From NCBI GenBank assembly GCA_033807695.1, contig CM066308.1:124001-188000 (forward strand): a DNA stretch of 64,000 nt, in the 5' to 3' direction. Both the position numbers and the translations under genes were made by a program. The DNA comes from Daedaleopsis sinensis (Eukaryota > Basidiomycota > Agaricomycetes > Polyporales > Polyporaceae). The notes beneath the pieces are model-generated. The model had not been told where the DNA came from. It ran no database searches and saw only the letters and a list, made by a program, of their open reading frames with translations. Shown here piece after piece: positions 24,237 through 33,470 of the stretch (position 1 is the stretch's first letter; each line of letters starts with the position of its first letter).

Positions 24237-24693
24237 TCATAACGCGGTGGGGATTACGAGTGGAACGCCATTGTTGATAGCGTTGGTTATGAGCGGCGCT
24301 GTTTCGAGCAAGTACCTAGACCTTTCGTTGACACGGGACCTGTACGAAGAGAGATTTGGGAGGCTAGACGTACGTGATGACGGCTTGCTCTACCATTGCG
24401 CGATGGAATGTCGGCTTGATATTGACGACAGAGTAGACCACTCCACCGAACATGACCAGCAACGAGCCCCTCCAGGGGACTGATGGAAGAAGACGGGCCA
24501 GCGCGGCGTTGATTGGAAGAGCTTCGTCATATTGGGCAGCGATAAGGAAGCGATACGTGGTGCCGGAAGACGGGTCCTCGCAGCTCATCCACGTCTCATG
24601 TATCTCCCTCTCAAGTCCAAGAACGGTTTCGAACAACGGGAACCGTGGAACGGCCTGGGAATCTCGAAGGGGATCGAGAAGGGTAGGGACCAT
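24237..24693 (-). CDS. Orphan protein, conserved-looking C-terminal domain
   Basis: The minus-strand exon reads MVPTLLDPLRDSQAVPRFPL, then FLIAAQYDEALPINAALARL and a hydrophobic strand or helix, WRGSLLVMFGGVVYSVVNI. A short intron (gtacgtct ... gtacag, about 34 bases) carries the frame into a last exon ending NNGVPLVIPTAL with the stop at 24237-24239. Upstream in frame is ALRLIKSITYRQGTKQGVST and a hydrophobic LLFFLVLLT, so the true gene may begin further upstream (to about 25070) with membrane segments that I could not splice. The ATG used here is only the first in the clear exon. The pattern resembles C-terminal parts of basidiomycete orphan families; no function can be given. Confidence 0.45.
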
Positions 24694-25642
24694 CGTCGAG
24701 ACACCTTGTTTAGTTCCCTGACGGTAGGTGATGCTCTTGATGAGCCTTAACGCCGGCTAGAACAAAGACAACCTCGTCAACAACACCAAGAAAAAGAGGA
24801 GAACGTAATTACGTTGTTAGTCACAATGGGCACACGAACACTGGGCATCTTGAGGTATTGAGAGGACGATGTGGACGAATATACAGCGAGAGGAGAGTGG
24901 TGGTAGATGAACAAAGGCAGCCGACAATGCATGATCGCTGCTGCGTCCATGGTGGTGCCCATGTGTCCACACGTGGATGACAGCCTCATGTACAGACCTG
25001 CAGCCAATCGTGACTTTAGACATCATGCGCGGTGGCCGACAAGTCAATTTGTGTTCGAGAGGGATCACACATATACTGTTACGATGTGGTTAGTTTCATT
25101 ATGGTATGCGACTAAACTCAGAACCTTCTATCACGAAGAAGATCTACGCACTACGATTGAGTTTGCTTTCGCGCGCGGGTAAGGTCAGGTAAGCTCGGCT
25201 TACCTCTATCTCACACTAGAATGCGAACACATCGAAGTGCGCGCCCGGATTAGCCGTGCATCGCGGGCGAGGGCCGCTGGTCCTGGTGATTCCAACTGAA
25301 CGAAGAGAGGGTACGCAACACGTGGAAGTGTATGCGCAGCCAGCTAGACTGGAGGCGGACATATCGATGATCTGGTCCTAGACGTTCGTGTCGGCGACGG
25401 CGGGGGGTTCTCGAAGGTAACACAGGCCGGTGCGGCAGTATTCCACCCCGCGGTGTTTCACGATGGTATCGCGCACCTCGACGATGGTGTTGCGACTGTC
25501 CGAAGAGGGGATCGCGAGCTGATGTTCAAAGATCTACCGACGTAAATTGTGGCTTGAATCGTCAGCTGCTTCATCGTCGGTGTGAGTTTCGACAAGGGCG
25601 CTGAACAAGAAGAATAGTAAGCACTCGTAAATTGTCTATCCC

Positions 25643-26258
25643 TTATATTGGTCTATCACTCATCTGCTCCGACGTCCTCTCTGTGTCTGTGGCGATCCCG
25701 CGGGAATTTGACGTGTTCATCCGGCATTGGTCGTAGAGCCGCATGAAGGCGACCGTTGCGATGGCGCCGCACATATAACTGTAGAGATAGGGATCCCCGC
25801 CTGTGTCACAGTGAGGGAAGGCGGTCTAAGGCGTTATGGAGTTATGAGCGAAAGCGGGCGTTGTCAAGGTACGCACATAAATAGCGATGCAAAGCGTTAC
25901 TTACAATTTCCTTCGCCCAACCATTTTTGGTCTTGCATCCGCATCGAGAGGGGGAAGAGATGTGCGGATGGACGCAACATAGCCACCCTGGGCGGGCCGT
26001 AGACTTGATTCATTCGCCCTGCGCTCATGACTGTTGCAGCTGAGGTACGCGGTCGAAACCCGCCTCCGTCATCCAGTCCTGTAAGATATCCGTAGGTGGT
26101 GACTTGCTTCTTGCGCGCGCTTTCGTAGTAGAGGCCGCAGATGACTAAGTCAGCACGGCAGCAAGCCAAAAGACTAGTCAAGCCATGAAGAACATAGCCT
26201 ACAAGAGACACCATATGATAGAGCAGTACCTGATAAAAGGGAAGCATGCTTAGTATCA
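25643..26258 (-). CDS. Small Cys-containing orphan protein, possible membrane anchor
   Basis: A minus-strand exon starting MILSMLPFYQVLLYHMVSLV has a hydrophobic N-terminus (LVGYVLHGLTSLLACC) that could be a signal anchor. It continues through GYLTGLDDGGGFRPRTSAAT to WLGEGN, where a GT-AG intron (gtaagt ... gacacag) closes in frame to a second exon, GDPYLYSYMCGAIATVAFMR, ending SEQMSDRPI with the stop at 25643-25645. A short internal intron near 26225 is possible, so the exact N-terminus is open. Family unknown. Confidence 0.4.
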
Positions 26259-26792
26259 TACTATGATGTGGGGGAGCCTCTTGAGAGTGGTGGCGGAGGG
26301 TAACAACGTTTGACTCGTGAGCGAAGCACAGTGAGTTGGCGCGAAGGGATGAGTCAGAGTAAGCACCATACCCAAAGAAGCCTGCCGAGTTCGGCCGCTA
26401 CTTAAGTACATATAAAGATAAGATAAGTAATAAGCTGCTGCTGCATATTTGCCTTCAATTTGCCTCATGGGATAGTACCGCCGGTATGGGGTCTCGAGCT
26501 CGTTCCTCATGCGATGACCACAGCTCCGCGCAGGGCAAAGGGCTAGGACTCATTTCTACTGCAGGATCTACGCTTGCATCCACGAGAAAACCTCGTGCAT
26601 AAGCACAGGCGCTCATACAGAAGAGTTCGTTGGGCGCCTCCGGGCGGTCCACTGTAAGCTGTTCACCAAGTTCGCAATCACATCCTGAACTCTACACTCT
26701 TCGACACTCCTGTCACTCAGGTAAAGCCTCTCACTCAGGCTAACAATGGAGTTTATGCGCTAATTCCCCGCTATATCCTTTAGCTTAGCAAC

Positions 26793-27869
26793 ATGCGTCT
26801 ACTCCCTGTCGCAGCAGCTGCTCTCGCGGCTATATTACTACTTCTCCCTTTGTTCAACATCAGCGCCTTGAACTCCGAGTTCATCAACTACACTAAGAAG
26901 CTGCCTCTAGAGCAAGATCACCCGCACATACAAGCCTCGATTGACTCCATCTCCGACGCCAGCATTGCGAGCCTCTGCCTTCTGCGACCTTTCGCCGTCA
27001 TCCCTTACATGTGCTCAGCCGGCGACGGCTCCTCCCCCTCACTCTACGCTGTGCTGCAGCATCAATATGCTACATATGACCTCCTGTCGCATAACATCCC
27101 GACGCAATTTGTGATCGCCGCGATTCGTTCTCTTGAAGGTGCCGCGCAGGCCGCAATCACCTTGGACAACTACCACGTCCTTCTCGACAATGGAGAACAG
27201 GTAGCCAGCGACATCTACCTCCTCGCCGATATCGGAAGGCTATCGCATGCATTATCGGAGGCTCTATTGCGCGTGTTAATACATTTTGAACTGGGGTTAT
27301 GCCGGTAGGTTGCATCAGTTGGTTCCACGAGCTTTGTCTCATGTCGAGCTCCCAGTGTGACGTTCGTTCACGACACCATCCTCCTCGGGCTGAAAACCCT
27401 TGAACAATCACGAATTGACCGATTCGTATCTGGTCTACGCATGCTACCTCTCAACAGAGTCATCTCAATTTTGTTCGACGCCTCGACAGATTCGCTCACC
27501 CACACCCGCCTCGAAGTGGACCGTGTCGCATCCATCGCTACAGCTCTCTCCTCTGTGCTCGACCGGCTTGAACCTCTCCAGGTCCGCATCGCCACCAGGT
27601 GTACCGAGCGCGGCGCGTCAACTCTATGCGTGCAGGTTGCCGAGCTGTTCCGCAGCAAATACCGACTCGAAGCTGTCTTCGCCAACATTGACGACCTACT
27701 AGCAATCATAAAGACCGACGACATTCGACAGCCCCTGCAAAGTGCACATCCGGCAGAGTATTCCTTGTTCTTCGCCGTGCCTTTGGTGCAGACCAATCGT
27801 GATGCGTTGGGACAGATGCTGAAGCAAGTGCGAGCAGCTAGGGAGGGCGGCGAAAGAGTTCTGGCGTAG
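26793..27869 (+). CDS. Secreted or membrane-anchored orphan protein, two exons, 341 residues
   Basis: Exon 1 (26793-27304) begins with a textbook signal sequence or signal anchor (MRLLPVAAAALAAILLLLPL). It continues into an alpha-helical body with SLEGAAQAAITLDNYHVLLD and DIYLLADIGRLSHALSEALL. A 51-base intron (27305-27355, gtaggt ... cccag) joins in frame to exon 2 (27356-27869), which is Leu/Ile/Arg-rich and helical and ends GGERVLA. No Cys pattern or catalytic motif is visible. A TATA-like 'ctatatcc' sits about 25 bases before the ATG. The product probably enters the secretory pathway; its role is unknown. Confidence 0.65.
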
Positions 27870-28018
27870 TGTAATCCTGCTCATAGTTTTCATATGGCCA
27901 ACGATGATCGTATACTGACTGTCTGGATCTGAACTGGGTGATGTACACAATACAACTATACTTGCGGAATGGGAACCGTTACAGTTACGGTATTCTTTCT
28001 GGAGGACGATGGTTAGCA

Positions 28019-29683
28019 CTATTTTGCGAGATCGCGGACGTCTATCTCGAACCGCATGTGCGGTATCCCTGGCGGACACTTTACCCAGCACGTCATCCCA
28101 TCAAGCACCAAGTACTTCTCCTCCTTGCGGATCCGCTCGTTCTTCGGTATCCCGAAGCACTCTTCCATGGTCTTCAGCTCGTACTGCTTGCCGAAGCCAA
28201 GCCACTGCTTGTCGCCAGAGGGCTCTAGGTACAGCGCGTACCCCTTGGGTGCTCGGCCCACGACTTGGTCGGGGCGTGCGGCGTCGACGAAGTCGACGCA
28301 GTGCTCCCGGTACTGCTGAGATCCGGGCCAAACTCGAATTGAGTACGGGGATAGAGAGATGGGATGTATACGGACACCAGGGTCGCCGGGGGAGGGCTTT
28401 ACCTGCACGCGAGAGTCATTGATTCGAATAACGGCGCATGCAATTGAACGAAGTACGTACCCCGGTGATTGGTCGTTGAGCGTCCAGAGTCTCAGCGATG
28501 GATTGAAGCTCCTGCTCTGCTTCAATGCCTACGGCTTCCAAGTGCTCGGTAAACTCCATATCGAGACGAGTCGCTAGGTTGTCCACCAGAGTGTACCATG
28601 AACCTGACGCTCCCAGTTGGAGGAGTTCGTAATCGTTACGCGGGTGATAGGTCGGATATCTCTCCTTCACGATCTTCTGGCACAAGTCGCGCAGAGTCGC
28701 GACCTTGGGTTCCGCAGTAGCCGTATTCGATGGTTGAGATGGTTGAGTGGTACCAGCGCTCGGTGTAAGCGCCTGGGGCGTGGTCCAGATGTGCAGGCCC
28801 GGTGGGACTGCTTTGGCAAGCCTGGTGGGGATGCCACGTACGTTCATGCGCTCCTTGATAATCGTGAGAGCACTATCCTCCCCTCCTGTGATCTTGACGA
28901 CTTTCTCGAAGTCCGAATCGAGTTGGGCCACCAACTTCTCCTTGGGAACGCCCTTACAACCGTCTGCGGCCAGGTGTAGCAACTCGAAGTCGTTTCGGGG
29001 TGTGTAGTGAGGATAGTGAGTGAGTACTTCTTGGGTACACCACTCGCGCATCGTCGGCAAAGAGCAAGTGGCCTTTGATTTGAGTACCTTCTTCGACTTC
29101 GCGGGCTTCGACTCTGAGGCCTTCGATGTCGGGGCGTGTGAGGCCTTCGATGTCGGGGCGTGTGTCGGCTGCGGATCGGCAACGCCGGACTTTGACATTT
29201 GCGCGAGGTCGCCTTGTTGAGCTTCGTACGCTACCTGCAGGGCCGGTCCGGCGATCGACAGGCCAGGACTGTCTAGTCCTTGCCCTCCAGAATGCAACGA
29301 AGGAGAGCTGTCCTGCACTGGCGCGGAAGAGCCGGTGCGGAGTGGAATGGAGCGATCCTGAGCAGCTTCGGGGGACTGATCGACTCGAGCAGTAAAGAAC
29401 TGGGAGACGAGCTGGGAGACCGGATCCACGGACTCCTGCGTCGGGTTGCAAGGGGGCTCCTGAGAGGTGGTAGCTTGCGGCGGCTCGGGGGACCTACCGG
29501 CCTGAGCCTCCGAGCGAGGCTTGAAGACAGGCTCATCCAGCTGTGTGAAGCGTAAGCGAAGTGTTCTTCCTCAAGGGAATTTCTACTCACTCGGGCTCGC
29601 TTAATGGCAACATGATTACCACTGCTTCGCCGCCGTCTCCTTGCTCGAACGTTCGCGTACGTATACTTGACATGCATGTGCAT
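28019..29683 (-). CDS. 'PRND' family orphan protein, 518 residues, two copies of the core repeat
   Basis: Exons 29683-29591, 29540-28461 and 28402-28019 close in frame. The N-terminus is strongly basic (ARRRRRSSGNHVAIKRAR), suggesting nuclear localisation, and is followed by a disordered Ser/Pro region. Two copies of a roughly 70-residue module follow: TMREWCTQEVLTHYPHYTPR-NDFELLHL and TLRDLCQKIVKERYPTYHPR-NDYELLQL. After an intron placed right behind PITG comes the C-terminal domain: VKPSPGDPGVRIHPISLSPY, IRVWPG, HCVDFVD, EEKYLVLDGMTCWVK, ending RFEIDVRDLAK. The gene at 32337-33357 has the same module once, the same intron position and the same C-terminal domain. I cannot name the family. 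A 32-base perfect tandem duplication lies about 50 bases upstream of the ATG. Confidence 0.7.
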
Positions 29684-29732
29684 TTAGAGAGAGGGGGGCT
29701 GTGAATTGCGAGGAGTAGATGGGGAGGGGAAC

Positions 29733-29796
29733 GAATGTTCGTCGCTGCAGCTAACGAAGGGGTGGAATGTTCGTCGCTGCAGCTAACGAAGGGGTG
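29733..29796. repeat. Perfect 32-base tandem duplication in a promoter
   Basis: The unit beginning gaatgttcgtcgctgcagct occurs twice back to back (29733-29764 and 29765-29796) without mismatch, 50-115 bases upstream of the start of the 518-residue gene. Each copy contains the palindromic PstI-like ctgcag. It may double a regulatory site, but that is inference. Confidence 0.8.
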
Positions 29797-30366
29797 CCCG
29801 CCTTTGACTATCAAAGTTCGGCATCTATAGCGTGAAATCGCCGAATGGGCGCGAACAGACAAACTTTGGAACCGGTGTCGGCCTGTCGGGACTGGGAGCG
29901 CAATCTACATTCCCACAGGAGATTAAAGTGAAGGAGAAGAAGCACCTTCAGAACGTATAATGAGACCCACGAGACCTTGCGAACCTAAGATACCGAATCA
30001 TCGGCCTCTTCTCCTTTGTTCCTTGCTTTGTGGTCTAGTAGTGCGGGAGCGCGGGTGTTTAGCATGCACCGCGATCACGAGTGAACATGAGTTCATCAAT
30101 AAGGCTAAGTGAAGACAGCAGTCGTTATTGTTCGGTTCTCATGCCATGATCAGTACTAAATCAGTACTCGTACTTAAGTGACAGACTGCTGGTCGGACGC
30201 CTCAGGCAACGTCTCGGTGTCCTGCCTCGATCTCTGAGTCTCCGACAAGTTTACCAACCACATCCATACGCCACCTGCGCATCCAATTCCTGCACATTCG
30301 ACCAAGGTGAGCCTACTGAGCACGAATGTTCCATATGGCGTGTCGTGACTAATATTGACCAAGAGC

Positions 30367-31239
30367 ATGGCCGAGAACGATAACACCAGGGACCTCGTAG
30401 ACCGTCCAACGTTAGTCGGCACAACCGGCTCCCTGTTTCGATACCAGGCTGCCGCCGATCTTTACTCCCATTACGTCTGGACCAGGGTCGGGTGGGTTTT
30501 GAGGTACCGGGTGGTAACGGGTACCTGGGGCATCTCGTACATCCTGGTAGAGCGGGGCTGGGCGAACCTCCTTGTGCAACCCGTGGTCTGGCTCTACGAC
30601 GCATATGCTTTGCGAAGGCTCAATGTGATCGACTACGGTCTCCAGCACCAGCTCCTACCCGGCGTTCCTAACCCTCTGATTCTCCCCCACACCATCAACA
30701 TCCCCGTTCCTAATCCTCACGGAGTCCCAGTCGGCCTGAATGGTGTCGCATACTTGGCGCATGCGGTCCCGTGGCACCACCGCGTCGAACTTACCAAGAA
30801 CGACCGGACCAATCCCTGGATCCACTATCATCAACACGCGCCCCGCGGCAAACGTGTCAGCGGTCCCCCCGGACTCTTGCCGTTCGATAAGGGGTCGCAT
30901 TTTAGCTGCGGAACTTTGACGTGGCACTCGCAAGTTTCGAAGAGTAGGCACATGTCTGCCGAGACCAGGACGGGTGCGGGAGACGGGAAGGACGAGGACG
31001 AATGCAAGGACGAACCCAAGAAGGACGAACCCAAGGAAGACGAGGAGGAGGACGAGGACGACGACGAGGACTACGAGGACGACGAGGACGACGACGAGGA
31101 CGACGAGGACGACGACGACGACGAGGAGGAGGACGAGGAGGACGAGGAGGACGAGGAGGACGAGGAGGACGAGGAGGACGAGGAGGAGGAGGACGACGAC
31201 GACGAGGAGGACGACGAGATCAGGGTCGGAGTTGATTGA
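30367..31239 (+). CDS. Orphan protein with a roughly 75-residue Asp/Glu tail
   Basis: A single open exon starts at the ATG at 30367 (MAENDNTRDLVDRPT); the frame is open slightly further upstream but lacks an ATG. The first two thirds look like an ordinary folded or fibrous domain (LYSHYVWTRVGWVLRYRVVT, WGISYILVERGW, HTINIPVPNPHGVPVGL) with many His and Trp. From about residue 210 the protein becomes almost pure Asp and Glu with a few Lys at first, encoded by mixed GAC/GAG triplets (31020-31215). It ends IRVGVD at 31239. Long acidic tails occur in histone-binding and nucleolar proteins, but nothing else here supports that role. The tail may also be a triplet-repeat expansion. Confidence 0.5.
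   Translation: MAENDNTRDLVDRPTLVGTTGSLFRYQAAADLYSHYVWTRVGWVLRYRVVTGTWGISYILVERGWANLLVQPVVWLYDAYALRRLNVIDYGLQHQLLPGVPNPLILPHTINIPVPNPHGVPVGLNGVAYLAHAVPWHHRVELTKNDRTNPWIHYHQHAPRGKRVSGPPGLLPFDKGSHFSCGTLTWHSQVSKSRHMSAETRTGAGDGKDEDECKDEPKKDEPKEDEEEDEDDDEDYEDDEDDDEDDEDDDDDEEEDEEDEEDEEDEEDEEDEEEEDDDDEEDDEIRVGVD
31020..31216 (+). repeat. GAC/GAG triplet-repeat tract inside the acidic gene
   Basis: About 195 bases of almost uninterrupted GAC and GAG codons, including perfect runs of alternating gag-gac. The tract encodes the acidic tail of the surrounding gene and produces long poly-Ser, poly-Arg and Gly/Arg open frames in the other frames that should not be read as genes. Confidence 0.9.
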
Positions 31240-31299
31240 GGGGCCGAGCGAGAATACCATGCGTCCTTGTGGTCCTCACCGGTAGATCTGTACACCTGT

Positions 31300-32330
31300 T
31301 TTGTATTGCTTGAACACTGGAAAACTGCGAAGTCGATCGTGTCCTACCGATGCGAGGAGAAAGGGCTGGAATGCACGGAAATAGACTGAATATCTGTGCG
31401 AGCACAAGTTCGCAGAGATGGAGCGCACCAATGGACCTCAGAGTCTTATTGGTGCGCATGTCGTCGAGGAGAGGGGGTTCAAGGGCTTCGAGATCTTGCG
31501 ACAGGTCTTGCCAGATTTGCTGAGCATCGCCTGCCGCATGGGTGAGCGTCGGGTCAATGGGATGGGAATCGTGTTCACGCACCGGCTCCAAGTTGCATGC
31601 GACACGATGGTGTCCGAGAGCAGGTGAACGGCGGGATGGAATACGCAGCTGCTGGAAAGGAGATTGACCACGAGCGGGCGGGGGTGAGATGTATGAACTT
31701 ACCGATGAGCGCTATCGCCAAGTCATTCAGCTGAGCGCAGTCTCTCGAAGGCACAGGATGGACGTGGGAGTCTGGATGAGACGAGACAAGAGTGAGACAT
31801 GCGAGAGCTAGGTTGGGAAGCAGACACACACCGGGCTCCGCGGGAGATGACCGCTGGAACGACGATGCCCCGGAGAGACACGGGGAGAGTAGCAACCGCT
31901 AGAGCTCCATGAAGATGAGGCGACTCGAGACAGAGCTTCGCCGTGTCCTTGGGTAGCTGCATTCACTACTGCACGAGTAGCCGGTGTCATCCTGGAAATG
32001 TGGGCAGTGAGCATACATGGTCTTTGCACTTGTAGATCTACCCACATACACATTGCACCATGGCGGGAACCAGGACTGGAACGGCGGCCGCGCAGGAAAA
32101 ATCTGCGGAGGACGTGGTGGTGGAGCGGAGGTCGCATCGTTGGACTCGGACTTCAACGCGCGGCGCACGCTGCCCGCGCACGAAGCGGAGATCACGTGGC
32201 CTGACGCACAATAAGAGCGGCCAGCCTTAGGCGTCTGAACAGCACACCCTCCGAGTCGGACCTCCACCAACAGCGCACAACCTAGCTCTTCTCCCTCCAG
32301 AGTCCAAGCTCTCTCTTCCTACTCCCCCAC
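31300..32330. other. Gap with gene-like scraps and a dispersed repeat, no supported gene
   Basis: On the minus strand about 31590-31400 reads DLEALEPPLLDDMRTNKTLR and then SIGALHLCELVL. A related stretch, on the plus strand, occurs at 36710-36830 (DLATLVNDARTRKTLRSPGA). They share 'aagactctgaggtc' exactly. Positions 31919-31944 repeat the 26-base segment from 21598. These look like remnants of a repeated gene or element rather than a working gene. Confidence 0.4.
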
Positions 32331-32336
32331 CCAGAC

Positions 32337-33357
32337 ATGTCCTCGCTGTGCCATCGCTCGTCGTCTAAGGTACGGTACTAGACCGCCGCTGCATTTGTCT
32401 ACTCAGTACTGACTAGCAGCTCCATACATGTAGGGCAACCGTCTCGGACAGCAGCCATACGACAAATACAAGATTACCCGGCCGTCTCACCGCCGCTCCT
32501 CTGCATCCGACCCATCTCCGTCGTCGTCGGCGACATTGTCCTCGTCCTCGTCCAAGCCTCGAACTACCGCTAGACCTCGAGCTCCGGTCAGACCTCGAGT
32601 CTCCGCTACACCTAGTTCATTTTCTGCATCTCAAGCATCCTCCTCGCCGACTCGCGCATTATCCTCCTTCCGAGAAGTAGCTTTGCAAATCATCCGGAAG
32701 AGATACCCCAGCTTCAAACCGCGAAACGACTTCGACATCTTGACCCTGTCATCGGGTGTGTATAACGGACCCGAGGACGGGATCGAGGCCTGGCTGGATG
32801 GAGAACTTGCCGTTCAGCTCGAGATCGACGGCAACATACACGAGTGTTTCGCGTGGGCCGAGAAGACGTTGAATTACGAAGGGCAAATTACAGGGGTGCG
32901 TCCTACCTCTTCTTTCAGGCCGTAGTCACAACTAACGCTCCCGAGACAGATCAAACCATCTCCAAACGATCCCGGCGTCTTCGTTCGCCCTATTCCTCGC
33001 TCCTCGTACTCTCTCCGGCTCTTCCCAGGCTGTCCTTTGAAGCAGGAGTACTGCTTGGACTTCGTACATACACGTACCGGCCAGCCGGTGAACTCGCCCT
33101 TCAAGTTCGAACTGTTGGCCGCTTCGGGTGGGCTTGCGCATACCCCAAGTACCCGGATGATATCCTTTGAGCGTACGTGGGGGATCGCTCAGAAGGACAT
33201 CGTTCCTGGCGAAGAGAAGTTTGTGCTCCGGGACGGGATGGTCTGCATCTTGCGGCGTCCAGGACGCAAGGACGTACGTTTCACTGTTCCTACCCGCGCG
33301 TCGTCGACGTCAATTCCGGCAGACGCACACGAACTCCACTTCCCTCGCTTCGTCTAG
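32337..33357 (+). CDS. 'PRND' family orphan protein, 300 residues, one core repeat
   Basis: Three exons close in frame: 32337-32369, 32434-32895 and 32950-33357. After a short start (MSSLCHRSSSK) comes a Ser/Arg/Pro-rich disordered segment, then the core module FREVALQIIRKRYPSFKPRN-DFDILTL, then EKTLNYEGQITG. The intron sits immediately after this ITG. The C-terminal domain reads IKPSPNDPGVFVRPIPRSSY, LRLFPG, YCLDFVH, EEKFVLRDGMVCILRRPGR and ends HFPRFV. The intron position and each landmark match the gene at 28019-29683, which is divergently oriented about 2.7 kb away, so the two are paralogues. Function unknown; the basic and disordered N-terminus hints at a nuclear protein. Confidence 0.7.
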
Positions 33358-33470
33358 CAGTGTTCGTGTTATCATCCCCGCGTTGTCATATTCGTCCCAC
33401 ACTCTCATCCTTTGTCCATGTAATGTATGGACATCGTGTATACTAGCATAACCATAGTACAGAACAAGGA

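Noticed and set aside
30974..31295. Long poly-Ser, poly-Arg and Gly/Arg open frames around the acidic gene
   Set aside because: They are other-frame readings of the GAC/GAG triplet tract.
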